From Cyathus striatus (Eukaryota; Basidiomycota; Agaricomycetes; Agaricales; Nidulariaceae), in contig JAOVFP010000007.1 of assembly GCA_025738555.1 (NCBI GenBank), forward strand, positions 4,464,001-4,528,000: DNA of 64,000 nt. Reading direction: 5' to 3'. Below are positions 1 to 12,109 of the stretch, piece after piece (within the stretch, counting starts at the first letter, position 1; each line of letters begins with the position of its first letter). Under the pieces are notes generated by a model. That model did no database searches. It was not told the DNA's origin and was given only the letters and a program-made list of their open reading frames with translations. The position numbers and the translations under genes are program-made.

Positions 1-144
1 CACTTTGATCTTTCTGCGCGTCACTGTCAAGTCGTATTTCATCCACCTGATCACCCTTCGCGTACATTCGCCAGCGCCAAGCCTCGTACTGTCACCCTAT
101 CCTCAACTGATCAAATCAGAAAATCTCACTCTTTGGCCTCTACG

Positions 145-2896
145 ATGGATCGCCTATCATCTGGTTTGGAGTAAGTTTATTATCCCAGTACAGTACGGTC
201 ACGTCTAAGCCATCTTTTTTACAGAGTTGACCGGACACATGGTGTAGTCACCCTGATCAGCAGAAGGATGTACTACTCCCCCAATGCTCATCATAGTTTG
301 GATGCAATCCCACCCCTTCTTGCGGATGGGACAGTTATTGACCACAGATTCACTGATAGTTTGGGGCGTCGGTCCACAATTCCCGTTCGTTGGTGTTCTC
401 GTTATGGTTGGATAGGATTATTTCCTTTACAACCCGAATACACTGGGTGCTTACTAGGACGCCTTGCTAAATACCATATTCCATACGGGACAAGGGACTC
501 TCAGGTTGGGTACCTCCTAGACATCGATACCTCCTACTCGTGGCTTAGACTCCACTTCAACTTCCGTGACTTGGCACGAGCTCTGTGTGCCCAATATCAC
601 TTTGAAATGGAGTTTCCTTTGGCTCCAGAAAACAGTAATTTCGACGCAGTATATTACAAATCTAGAAAAGAGGATGCGTTCAACGACGTCAAGTCATGGA
701 GAAACTGGTTCTCGGCTTGGATGGGTCTTCTTTCCTTTCTTATTGCAGCTGCGGAAACCATTGATGGTGGAGAGCATAAGTGGGTGAAATACGTGACATC
801 CACCGATATCCGTTGTGGGCTGGGTCCTTTCACCTTGGGATGGATAAATAGTCTTCGCCACAGTTCAGTGTGTACATTTTCATATCGGAACCCCAGACTC
901 GGCGTCTTAGTTGACGGGACCAATTCATCTCCTTCAGTGGCATGGTTCTGTGAACGGAAAATACCTGTCTGGTACCTTGTTGGTCCTGGTACAGACCCAT
1001 TACTAATGCCGCTCAGCCATCACATACAGCAAGCAATGCCCGCCAGAGTACGTGAACCCTCACCGCCTCCTCGTGCTGAATCCATTGCAACGCGTATTTC
1101 AAACAATATTGTGAAGTTTAAAATATCGATCAAGGAGTTTGTACAGAAGCGACGAGAGAGCGACGAGAAAAGAATGCGTGATGCTACCCCCGCAGATCGT
1201 AACCGTTTCTTGCAACTACAAAGGAAAAAGCCTTCTGTTTCCGCAAAAGTTTTCACCTGGGAACAGGATCCGGATGATGCCAGTGCCTGGCTCCGGACTG
1301 AGGTTTCACGTGGCTGCCGGGAAGATACTATCGCCTATTATGGAGAAGAAGCCAGCTACTACAGTCCTGTCTTTAATGAGTGGGACTGTTCCGATGAACT
1401 TGGGATGTTGCAATGTGATTTGGAAGAGGATGAACTCGAAGACGAATATGTGCAGGACTACCAACGTTCTCATGCAACGCAGTCACGGAATGATTATATG
1501 TGGGATTATCCGCGTTCACTAACACCACCACCTGCTCCGATGCTAGAGGTAGACTCACAGCCGATTGAGCAGCCTTCACACCTAGAGGTACCTCATCGAC
1601 CTTTAACATCACGAGATGAACTAGTAGAATTCCCTTTACCATCGACATCTTCAGCAGGACCTGCTCTCAATTCTTCAGCTCGACGTCAAGAAGAAGAGCT
1701 GATCGATGAGGATGTGTTGAATGTCCTTCAGCGTTACTATGGGTTTGTGCCCCCTCTACCCTTGCCAATGACCTCTGGACTACATTTGAAGGAGACAGAG
1801 TGCGAAGACTTCATGTGCTTACTGGGATTAAATGACCCAGGTTCTCACTTCTGCAGCAGCCTCATTGCGAGTATTTGTATGGAGTTCGTCCGCAAGATCT
1901 CTGCTGGTGAGAAACCAGACCCTTCGCTATGGGATCTTGCGCATGATAATCGTCAGTCGTTGGTATACTCTTGGAGGTTACCATGTATTCGACTCCTTCG
2001 ATACAAGTATGACCTAAATAAAGGGAATGGTTCGAGTTTGTGGCTAAAGACAACATGGTCCTTGATAAGACGATGTATATGTTTGATTTTGGAACTCGGG
2101 CAACTGTTCCATGGAAACTTGCAGTGACATCAGTGCGGGATGTGCTGGTAGTGTGCCGATTTCATGAGAACATGGATGAATGCTTAATAGTGCGAACATT
2201 GGTGCGCAACGGAATTCCATTTCGCACTCTGCTTCCACTATCTGCTAGGAAGTCAGCTCCTCCATACAATTCTGTAACCATAAAAATACCAATCCTCTTT
2301 GAGAAGTACACATTCACTCAAGCAGATTACGATGCATATGCTCAGAGCCGGGATTACATTCTCGAGCAGCCTAGAGGTCGTGCTGCCCCATTATATGGAG
2401 GATTTATATATCGCCTTTCTCACTGTGTTTCTGTCGAACGAGTTCTTGAAGGCCCCTCAGGGATGTACAATGGCGATGAAGAAATGTTTCTTGCAGAGGA
2501 TCCGAAAACTGGCCTGAAATATTTCGATGACGACTTGACAGATGATGAAATAGCATACCTAATTGGGACATACTATGCCTATTCAAGTAAGGTGTCTTTC
2601 AACTAATCAACATATTTGCTTACACCTTTATAATAGACTCTGGAGTCTTGGACACCCGTTTATCCTGGTATCCTACGCTGGCGCATTACGAGACCGGTAA
2701 CCGGAATTATGGACGCTGGACTCCATACAGGGAAAATGGATACCTCACGCTTACCACTGAACTCCAAAAACCGAAATCAGCACGAATGTGGAGATCCCGA
2801 ATGCGAGGCCAGGCACTCACTGCAAAGTTGCACAGTAAATATGAGGAGATGGGCATTTCCTTCCTTAAGGATGTTTGTCCAGACATATGGAAATAG
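145..2896 (+). CDS. Four-exon orphan protein, 857 aa, Agaricomycete-type family of unknown function
   Basis: I infer exons 145-170, 225-1962, 2037-2586 and 2637-2896. They total 2574 nt, exactly 858 codons including the TAG, with no internal stop. Introns are 54, 74 and 50 nt with GT...AG ends; the last has an AACTAATC branch-like site. The first ATG (145) opens MDRLSSGLEVDRTHG, and the downstream ATG at 268 is in frame. Visible features: a globular N-terminal half rich in W, Y and F, a basic patch near residues 290-330 (KRRESDEKRMRD), a long acidic and Pro-rich middle, a folded C-terminal part and a Trp-rich tail (DTRLSWYP, YGRWTPYREN). No catalytic motif, signal peptide or clear membrane segment is visible. 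The style matches large uncharacterised proteins expanded in mushroom genomes; I assign no function. A decayed copy of its 5' end lies at 10967-11222. Confidence 0.8.
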
Positions 2897-5800
2897 TTGT
2901 CTGATGTCGTAAATTGGTCATGTATATGGGATAATGATATATCTTGGATGCTTGTTGGATGCTATCTCACAGTGCACAATGCAGTATTATTTTCAAGCAG
3001 TCAGGGAAGTAGACGTTTAGATCAATTGGCAAACATGAGCAAACACGAGCAAACGTGCTCTGATACTAATTACGGATACACCTCTCCCTCATCGCGGCGT
3101 CTCTAGCTGTCAGCGTCTCAATGTATGGGCTTCCCAACATCGAGGCTCTGCGGACCCAAAGCGTGAGTTTCTGCTTCCCATAGCCCAAAGTGTGAAGGCC
3201 CTTCCATTTGGAGCGCTTCTCAAGCAGCAGGTTACTGTCTCGGGACCTGGGATTCCCTCCTCTCCAAGCACAAACAATGTTGGTGTCTCGGCGTATGGGC
3301 TTCCCAATGTCGAGGCAGCGTAGACCTCAAGTGTTGAATGGCTTTTGCAGCGCTTCTCACTAGCGGGTAGCTAGTCTCGGCCGATTCTCTCATCCCCCAT
3401 CATAGGCAGATGAGTAGCCAAATTTCCCAAATACCACCGTCTGTAGCTCCCCACAAGATCTCTGAAGTGCGTACTGTGCTTCGCTACACAGACATACCTG
3501 TTTCAGTTTGGTTTTACGACCCTTGCCTTTCTTTGTGTTCTTACGCTTGGGCTTCCTGAGCTTCCCGCGACGTTCGATGCGTATCGATTCCGCAGCCCTC
3601 CAACGACCTCTCCAGCGCACCATATGTTCGATGTGCACTAATTCTGTAGCCCTCCAACATCCTCCCCAGCGCACCATCACCCGATTGCCTACCTACAAAC
3701 GTGGGTCTACCCTCGGTTGGAGAAAAAGTAACGAACATAAAGACGAACGTACCTCGTAGAATGTGGCCTGGAGATCATACTCGATGAACGTAGGTTCGAC
3801 AACTTTCGGCATGTTCCTACCAGAATTGTTGAATTAACTTGTCAGTATAGTTCTAACGTATGTATTCACTTCAGCAACGTACGATGACTTGGAACTTGTA
3901 GGTAGTGGTTGGTTACAGAATGCGGGAAGAGGAAGGTTGACTATTAAACCTTTGGAAAGCTTATTTCCAACACCAGCACACATATTCCCGCCTCTAACCA
4001 CGCGCATCATCGTCTGCGGATACGTTTTGCCCAGCAACAGCAACGAACAACAAAAGAACATCGAATGAACGATGAGGACGAGGAATAGCTGGATTGGTGG
4101 GAATTTAACTAGGGGTGTTCAGTGGGGTATGTGGACTGCTCTGTATTCCTATACTTTGCCGCAACTCAACGCAGCTCCCAGTGATTCCCTCCGCCTTGGA
4201 ATCACTAGACTGCGCAAACGAAGTCTGGTTCTTCTACAGCTACGCAACCCAGTCAGCTAGCAGCAGGCTTGATTGCACGTGTACGTCTGGTGCTGCTGTA
4301 AGCACACGATAGGTTATTGGTAGTTATTAGTCGACTAATATTGTCTACGCTGGTACCAACACCCACGGATGTTCTCAGCGTATTCTGTAGCACTTTCCGC
4401 CTGGGGGGCACCATAGCCCACTGGCACGGACTATCCTTGCTCAGTAGAACTCGTGGCATACCCTGCAGCTGCTAGGCACCAATGCATATATTCTCGTCTG
4501 CGATACCCTGGTCCAAACCACAGCGAACGAGCCTTCCTCAGTACTTAACGGATTTGCTCCTGCAATACCAACCCAGCTGCGGTCCTCTTCACCATCCAGG
4601 CATAGGGCTTTTGTGGTCTCATTAAAAGCGGTTGGGTGTTGTCGGCATCCGGAAGAGGGCAGTTGTGTATACCGATTCACTGGAAGGCTGGAACCATGGA
4701 CGAGCCTTGTCCAGTAGAGCTCCAAGCGTATCATGCACATGCAAATAACTAGAAACCATTCGAGCTCGAACTCCCATATACCAAGCAGTACACCGTGATG
4801 GCACAGCTGTCCTTACCAGTAGCAGGGCTGCGAATTTGGCCAGCTCGAGGTGCGAATGTAGCAGCTATAACTCTGTTGTCACTGTTTTCGATCTGTCGTA
4901 TGCCACCTCCCAAACACTCAACATCAACCATCAACGCTGCCAGCGGTCCATTTGCGAGCACCAGCGATTAGGATACGATGACTTAACCACCCACGTTGAA
5001 TCCTGCCGGCAGGGCTCATTCTACGAACCCGCCATCCACCTTCGAACCTTTATGTCACTCCAGGCCACGATATCCATCGTATCTGCATCCAGGATATCGG
5101 AATCGAAGGGTCGAAGGAATGAGATGGCGTCGGCTGGGTGACAATCGGTCGGTGTGAGGAGAGTGTTTTGTTGCCAGCTGCCAGCAGCGACGCTCAACTT
5201 GACGAAAGGCTTGTGCCTCAGAGGGGCAGATAGGAAAGGATGAGGCTGTTTTGAACGCTGCCGGCTGCTCACTACGTTGCATAGGCCAGATTCCCAGCGA
5301 CATCGGCTTCTCATCCAGCGTACACATGCTCGCTAGCCACTTCTATAGAACCTATAAATACGATGGCACCAGCACTAGATCGACGGATGACTTGTCCCGC
5401 TGCGTGGTCTATCAGTCTTTCCATGCCTGTTCGGTTAGGCGGAGCCGCAGGTGTACGCTTGCTCAGGGCGCCAGCTACCTGATCCATCTTGCCTTTCATC
5501 GGGAGCCACTTCACCACTTTAGTTGCGCCATGCCTTACCTGCCAAATCCTCAACGCTCAGTGTAAACCTTCTCCACCATCCCAGGAATGGTCCGTGCGCT
5601 ATTCCCGCAAAAGAGGTAAAATAAAATATTTATTTACTCTCGTACCACTGGATGGCGCCTTTTGAGTGGGATAAGTGGGACGCACAGGTTTGAACCGTGA
5701 CTCCCTAAATATGATCTCGATAATTACTCTTTATATACCACTCATATTAGAGTACATCCATAGCACCTTCACAGTAGGGTTATTTATTTATTTATTTTTA

Positions 5801-6133
5801 AAAAGGAATATTTTTGTATAAAGACGAGACTGGCAGCGCTCTCTACAAAGATCATCATGTGACCAACTTCTTTTGATGGTTCGGAGTCCGGAGTCCGGAC
5901 TGATTTCGCCAAGATTTCAATTCTCTGGTTGTTATACTAAAGTTAACGGGGTAAATCGTTTGTCAGCTTTGATATTATAGTACTTGCATTGGGTACTCCG
6001 ACTCTTTGTTACTGAAATTGCTTCTCTCTCTTAACTCTTTGTTACAGTGGCTCTTTATCCATGGCTGCACTGTTTAAACAAGTCGTACCAATGAGGGTGA
6101 TCGTTAACTTCTCTCCCTATAGTCTTACTCCCA
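2897..6133. other. Intergenic, decayed sequence with no firm gene
   Basis: Apart from the small repeat pair at 3107-3325, I find no recognisable gene. A short minus-strand exon-like stretch begins at about 3812 (MPKVVEPTFIEYDLQATFYE, then a GTACGT donor). A basic Lys/Arg-rich minus frame lies at 3390-3680 and contains an imperfect internal duplication of about 60 bp. Minus-strand frames at 4749-4961, 5021-5314 and 5311-5553 look protein-like in composition but do not join. At 5600-6130 the DNA is AT-rich with runs such as TTATTTATTTATTTA. These are best read as remnants. Confidence 0.4.
3107..3325. repeat. Pair of direct repeats containing ATGGGCTTCCCAA
   Basis: Two segments, about 3107-3150 and 3282-3325, share TATGGGCTTCCCAA followed by T/C-rich GTCGAGGC text. 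The same words recur inside the dispersed R1 repeats at about 12355, 18790 and 25570, and the string GGCAGCGTAGACC recurs at about 18537. This is therefore a small outlying fragment of that family. Confidence 0.55.
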
Positions 6134-9100
6134 ATGGCGCATCGTAAAAAAAAAGGTGAGTCTTGGAACGATTATGCACATTGTATGCGTACGTAGCGTA
6201 TACGTATACTTATGGAAATCCTCCGCAGCATCCGTGACATCGCCGTCGAGGCAGTCTAACGAGCCCGGTGCCAAATCCTATGACATACGCCACCATCCTT
6301 ACAAACGAAACTCTCCAAGATGACCATATTCTGATTACCCCGAGAATATCCACAACGCAACCCCAAGGCTCTCAAAGGCGAAGTCAGCGAATGTTCAAGC
6401 CATTTCACCGAAAATTGCTCCAAACACATCACCTGGCCATGCCACCCCAAATGCAGGCAACAGCTCGAATGCTCAGGTGGCAAAATCGAATGCTAGGAAA
6501 GCGAAAGCCGCTCATCATTCAAATGCCAACTTCAAAGGCATCGAGCTGGAACGCGTTGCACAAGCCCTGGAACGAAGGGTGCACAGGAACAAGCGTGAGC
6601 TTAAGAAAACGACCTTTAAGAAGGCTAAGGCCCGTTCCCGCTTGTTCATCGGCGCTGAAGGCAATCAACATAACCCCATAGCTTCTATCGAAGCCGCCAT
6701 AGGTCAGTTGCTCTGCTATCGTTTCGCGTTTACCCAGCTAACAATCTGTTTAGTAGTGAAAAACACTATTGATAGGAACGACAATGATAACTCTCACTCT
6801 CTCTCAGCAGCAGGGATGGATACAGGGGTGCTCGACCTTAATGGCAACAAGCAGACAGGCGAGGATGAAACTATAAGCGATCGCAACGAGAGTTTCCGTG
6901 CTGGACACGCGACACACAAAGCCTCCACAAGTGTCGGCTCATCTAGCTCTTCGCGAAATGTAAAGGTGTCTGTTGGAGCTGCCAAAAGTCAGTTGATCTG
7001 TTATTATTTCACGTCTATTTATCTTACGATCAGCTTAGATACTCCCAAGACTTCTTCAGCTGGTTCTGTCAGCCCGACGACTGAGAAAGTCAAAAATCGT
7101 GACGGATTGTTCACTGACGATGGAGGCAATCAATCATCAGATTCTATTGGGGTGGCAATGGGTCAGTTGCTCTACTATTATTTTGCATCTATTCACCTGA
7201 CGATTTTTGCTTGATATTCGAAGTGGCCATGTACGATAATAATGATTGTGGCAGTGGCGCAACAGGTATGGATGCAGGGGTACTAGATCTTGGTGGCGAT
7301 GGGCAGATGGATTGCGAAGATGCTACGACCGACAACGGTAAGAATGAGAGTTTCTGTGCTGGTTACGTGACTCACAAAGTTATCACAAACATTGACTTAT
7401 CTTTCTCGTAACAGTGGAGCACGACGGTGGCGATGAGTGGACGGACGATGATGATATGGACGACGACGATGCTATGGATGATGACGATGCTATGGAGGAC
7501 AGCAACGACAATGATAAAATTGGTGCTAGTCCCAGTCGTATAGCCTCAAGAACCATCGTACCATCGGGTTCTTGTGGTATGTATCTTATACAATCCGTGC
7601 TATATCGACTCACGTAGTACTTTTCGACAGGTGCGCATCACCTTGGCCGTGGCGAAATGACAGACGACAATAACAACGGTCTTTCTCACAAAACTCACAA
7701 AGCCTCTGCTGGTGTCGACTCCAGCGGTGTGTATACTTACACTTTGTGCTGCACACTGACTCACTCTATCGTAGATGCGCATCATCCTGGTCGCAGCAAG
7801 GTAGTGGACAATGATGATAGCATGTCTGGAAACCAAAACTTGAGCATTGGCCGGGAAAATCGCAGCGCCTCTTCATCCGTTCCCGAAAAGATCTCCAGCC
7901 ACCAATGCAAGAAGAAGAAACTGAGGCCTATTGGTTCTATCCACGAAGTTGATGACGGCCAGTACGCAGGTCCTAGCCGCAGTAATTGGGTCTGCATTGT
8001 CAGACGTAAGCTCACTTATATTTTACTTTACAACAGGTCGATATTTGGATGTAGGCTCCGATGAGGAGTCTATCGCGGAAGATACAGAAGATGACAATGG
8101 TGTGTATCTCCTATTGCCTTACGCAACAATGCGCTAATGATATGGTGTGATGACCAAGACAATGAGAAGAGTGTCTCTGATAGTATGCGAATTTGCGGTT
8201 GGTGGACAGAGTGGCCTCGCTGATCTCATTTATTGTAGTGCTTCTTGATGTGGTCAATGATGAGAACAGGAATGGCAGCAATAATGAGGATGACGCCGAA
8301 ATGTCTTCTGGTATGAGGGAGAATGCGCATTGTGTGCCAGCTGTCCTTACCTACCTATGTCTTTCAGCGTCTTCTGCCAATAATTGCAAAAAATCGCCAC
8401 CATGTAACAGCAAGTCTGATGCGCTAAAGCTCCAAACACTTCTTTCTACCCCTTGGGCAAGAGAAGATCCAGTTTATGTGAGACCTTTTTAACTATCGAT
8501 GATATGAAGATTCTCATAGTAGGTCTCTATTAGCGGACTACTATTCAGCGGATGGCGGAGAATTCGGTTGGTCATATGTCGTAGATCTTACTCTCATTAA
8601 AAACTTAAATGAACTTTATGAACACAGGAAGCACTAGCCACCAAGGGCGACATACTCGAAATACTTTTTCAAGTGAATACTCCTCAGACGCCCCCAAGAG
8701 CTGAGACACTGATTCCCCAACACCCAATACAGAAACGAAAAAATGAAAAGGATTATACGCCCCGACGTAATTCGCCGGCGTCCTTAGAACTCAAGGTGAG
8801 AAATGTTGGTTATGCCAGATTACTGGTCATCAATGCTTTATTGCGTACAGGATCGGATCCGATCATACGTGAAAGGTGTCGTTTCAAGAGATATATTGGG
8901 CGGCCTAGCAGTTCCTTCAGCCAGGGCTCTTGAACAATTTGAAAGTAACTTGTTCCGCCCAACGTTACCGAAACTTGCACTTGACCTCAATACGTCCCGG
9001 CTCCGGTCATCGCCCTGGAATAAATACGTCTCTGATCTCATCGTAGCACCTTTCTGCAAGGAGTTTGAATACGATGTCAAGAGGGATGCTGCCGCAATTA

Positions 9101-9808
9101 AGGTTGCATTTATGACACATCTGGTAACGTTGCAAACCCAATATCGAAAGGCATGTGCTCCTCCCTCCACGCCAGAAGACGATCAACATATTCGCGACAC
9201 GAAAGCCAAAAAGGCCCAAGAAGTGAGGCGGAGATCGGTATGTACACAAAACTTTATGGTAATGTTACCACTGATTACAAGTTTGCAGCTCCGCGATCGC
9301 CGCAGCCATGCATTGCAGAACTATGCGGAGAGTGATCCAGTGCTTATGGCTTTAAGTAAAGCTTGGTCCAAGATCCCTCCTGGAGCGATGAGCGACGATG
9401 AAACTGAGGTGGATCAGAGTCAAAATAAGTACTCGGTGGTGTTAAAACATTATTGGATGAACCCTGCGCTGAAAGGTCCAAAGGAAGTACTGGATTGCCT
9501 CCACTTAAGCACTCACTTTGTCACAAAATGAGGGTGCACGAACTTCGGGAAGATTTCCACTTGTTCGCGTATTGTCAGGGAGAGCATCCAACCGCAATCC
9601 TGTCCAGGGGTTACCCAAAAATTTCTACGACCCAAATTGGGTGAAGGGATTGTCCGACATGCAGAAGAAACAGCTTAACATGAAGGCTAGCCTCGAGTTC
9701 AACTTTTCCCCAGCAGTCTTGCGGTACGTGCTGTCCACTTTCTTATACCACATGTCATCTCATGCGACTTCTGAAACGCAGGGTAGCAGCAAAATATCGT
9801 CATGTTAA
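6134..9808 (+). pseudogene. Intron-rich orphan gene with duplicated exon-intron modules, disrupted
   Basis: Exon 1 (6134-6155) starts MAHRKKK and splices at GTGAGT to 6229. The same frame then runs to 6702 except for one TGA at 6321-6323. Residues encoded at 6477-6660 are strongly basic and helix-prone (ELERVAQALERR, ELKKTTFKKAK), probably a coiled coil. Acidic low-complexity modules follow (DDDDAM repeats near 7440-7500). The 3' part, from about 8270, contains a folded region (8851-9237, 9289-9520) with SDDETEVDQ, then HYWMNPALKGPKEVL, and GLPKNFYDPNW at about 9610. This C-terminal pattern is known to me from uncharacterised mushroom proteins. Near 9518-9530 the frame must shift by one base to join the two C-terminal pieces. 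The stop, the frameshift and a lost acceptor near 7202 suggest a recent pseudogene. Splitting it into two genes is possible. Confidence 0.6.
6703..7730 (+). repeat. Tandemly duplicated exon-intron modules inside the 6134-9808 gene
   Basis: Introns 6703-6753 and 6988-7038 are both 51 nt, begin GTCAGTTG and end CTTAG or TTTAG, and align along most of their length. A third copy begins GTCAGTTGCTCTACTATTAT at about 7163 but reads GCTTGAT where the acceptor AG should be. The exons are also copied: GMDTGVLDL near 6815 and GMDAGVLDL near 7267, each followed by a THKAS/THKVI segment, with a third THKASAGVDSSG near 7690. Confidence 0.75.
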
Positions 9809-10966
9809 GGGGGGGAAATGTAAGCCTCTACCTGATAGTCATCCGCATGTAATCTGCGAGACCGAGTCTGCGTCCCATCTTAAATTCTCTTCCAAGCTGT
9901 AAATAAATCAGCTGCAGTATTGATCAGTAGAATGTAATTAGCCTTGATCGAATTTCAGTATTATCACGACGAAAGTTCATTCTTCATGTCCCCTTGACGA
10001 GTCCCCAGGTTGAGCCGACATTAAGTACTCTATTTATTAGCGAGAGAGAATGTGGATCAGAATATGAACATGCTAATTGGCAACTGTTGAAATAAGTGAC
10101 GCATCGACGATGACAGCGTTACATTTGACCTTGATCAGAGCACGCAGGGGAATGAAGCAAGAGGCAGGAATGATCATCAAGTCATGTGATTAGCACAGAC
10201 GAGAGTGAGTGTTACTCTACACCTACTACAACGTCAAACAGAAGGACGGCAATACTTAATTACTGCTAGGAGCCATCGAGAGTCATTGATTCATCAGACA
10301 GTAACTCTCCCGGTGTCAAGAAAACTGTTGCGAGTAAAACCCAGCATGCTAGTTCGTTAAGAGTCAAGACCAAGTGACCCAGACATGTACGTTTGATTAG
10401 GAAGAATAAAAATAAAAACTGCTGCGGGTAAAACCCACCATGCCAGTTCGTTGTTGGTTCGTTGAGAAGAGCAAGAGAAGAGGTCACAAGGATGTGATCT
10501 TGAGCGAGGTTGTTTGTACATACTTGCAATTGATGTGTATTTCCCCACAGCGTCTGGAACAAACAGTAAACAAAACGTCCTATCGTTAACGCGTTACATA
10601 ACGTTGTTCACCTGGACTCGCGGCCATTCGCTACGCTCTATGATATATAATGTCTTGTTTGGTTTCTCATTTAAATGTAAATAGATAACATTAGATACAA
10701 AATATTACCTATAAACGGAAGACAACGCAAACAAAAGGCATCATGCTCACTAGTCACGCATGTGACTCAAGAATTGTGATGTGTCACACAGAACGGTTGC
10801 TCACGAGCCTTAGCTAACGACTTTCAATCTAACCACACTTGACTGTTCACACCTACTATATATATAAACCCACATTAATCATTCATAGTGTCTGGTTTTA
10901 CCAACGCTTTGAATCTGGTTAAGCCATCATGCACATGCATCAAGCTTTCAAAATTTCAGTCGATCT
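9809..10966. other. Intergenic with fragments of dispersed repeats
   Basis: No gene is visible. Segments near 10320-10345 and 10415-10450 are near-identical (CTGTTGCG then GTAAAACCCA then TGC(C/T)AGTTCGTT) and recur near 17938. Heads of the R1 family occur at about 10525-10590 (GCGTCTGGAACAAACA) and 10885-10960 (GTGTCTGGTTTTACCAACGC). Confidence 0.5.
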
Positions 10967-11222
10967 GGTCACCCTTCGTGCGTACAGTTGCCGTACGCTC
11001 GGCTGATCACCCCACCAATTCTCACTCCTTGGCCTCTACGATGGATTGGATGGATCGTCTATGACCATCTGGTTTGGAGTAAGTTTATTATCCCTGTACA
11101 GTAAGGCCACGTCTAAGCCATATTTTTACAGAATTAACCGAGCACATGGTGTAGTGAGTCTTATCAGCGGAAGGATGTAGTACTCTCCCAATGGCCACCA
11201 TCATTTGGATGCCATCCCACCC
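10967..11222 (+). pseudogene. Relic of the 5' end of the 145-2896 gene
   Basis: The sequence aligns with about 46-320 of the window: upstream region (CACTCCTTGGCCTCTACGAT), first exon, the complete first intron (GGAGTAAGTTTATTATCCC ... TTTTTACAG) and the start of exon 2. Damage is clear: a short internal duplication in exon 1 with an in-frame TGA, and a stop in place of the MYYS start of the second exon segment (GGATGTAGTACTC). Homology stops at about 11222. It adjoins an R1 head fragment, so the copy may have moved with that repeat. Confidence 0.85.
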
Positions 11223-12109
11223 TAACCACCATCGAATGCACTTCGTTTAATGCGGGTTTACACTTGCTCGAACCAGAGCTGGGTGCCCATAAGCATCGTC
11301 TCAGCAAGCCGGAGCTCGAACGCTCATGACGTTGGTCATTCTCCAGTACATCTGTTTAGGGAGGTGATGTATGTCAGATTTTGGATATTTTCCGATGCCT
11401 ATAGTGAAGTCGAGGATCATTCGGAGAGAAGACAGAGCTGAATATACTGGTACATACGTACGTTGAATATGAAAACATGTCCGGCGATGATATGCACTCC
11501 TTAAGTGCCAAGGAACGACGACATGGAAGATCTACAGACGTGCGGGGATTTTTTTCCCGTCAGAACCACCCACAGCCCTCCCATTCAAATGCCCATTGAC
11601 CACAACAAGTCTTTTGCGCCCCAAAGCAAGATACGATAACGACCTGCGGAAACGCCTGTACGCTTGTGCTGACCGTCCCCACATCATACGCGGTTGTTGG
11701 CCTGTAACCCATCATCACTCCCTGCCATTACATCAGGTGAGCATCTTCGTGAAGCGCAGGCTTTGCTATCTTTCACCACACCGGGCGAACACTTTTGAAG
11801 CTCATTACTCGCCGCTCAGCTTTTTTTCAGTCACTTATCCTTGAGCGTTCTCCTGCCACAGCATCACACTGTGATTGTCAATGGCACGTTTGATGAGCGT
11901 TTCGCAACTGCCCGCTACTTACATTGTTCGTTGTTGGCTAGATGTACGTCTCCAACTACGCTGCCAGACACATGTCTTTATTGTGAAGGCACGCACCTGC
12001 AAATGCTGGCTTCGCGCGTCAAGAATCAGCTTGGACCTGGAATACTGGGTCCTTATGTAAGTCGAATTTCTCTTTACGCGCTGGATTTTGTTATTAATGT
12101 TTATCTTGG
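11223..12109. other. No recognisable gene
   Basis: Several short open frames overlap on both strands without family features. A 36-nt word (GGAGCTCGAACGCTCATGA and following) near 11308-11345 recurs near 15059-15093, so part of this stretch belongs to a dispersed repeat. Confidence 0.4.

Noticed and set aside
4749..4961. Minus-strand DVECLGGG, resembling a janus/PHPT1 phosphohistidine phosphatase core
   Set aside because: Only one short motif matches. The rest of the domain cannot be reconstructed without arbitrary splicing.
5683..5750. Possible tRNA on the minus strand (good T-arm, TTCAAAC loop at 5699-5683)
   Set aside because: The expected acceptor 5' half, D-arm and anticodon stem cannot be found at proper distances. 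Chance, or a tRNA-derived fragment at most.
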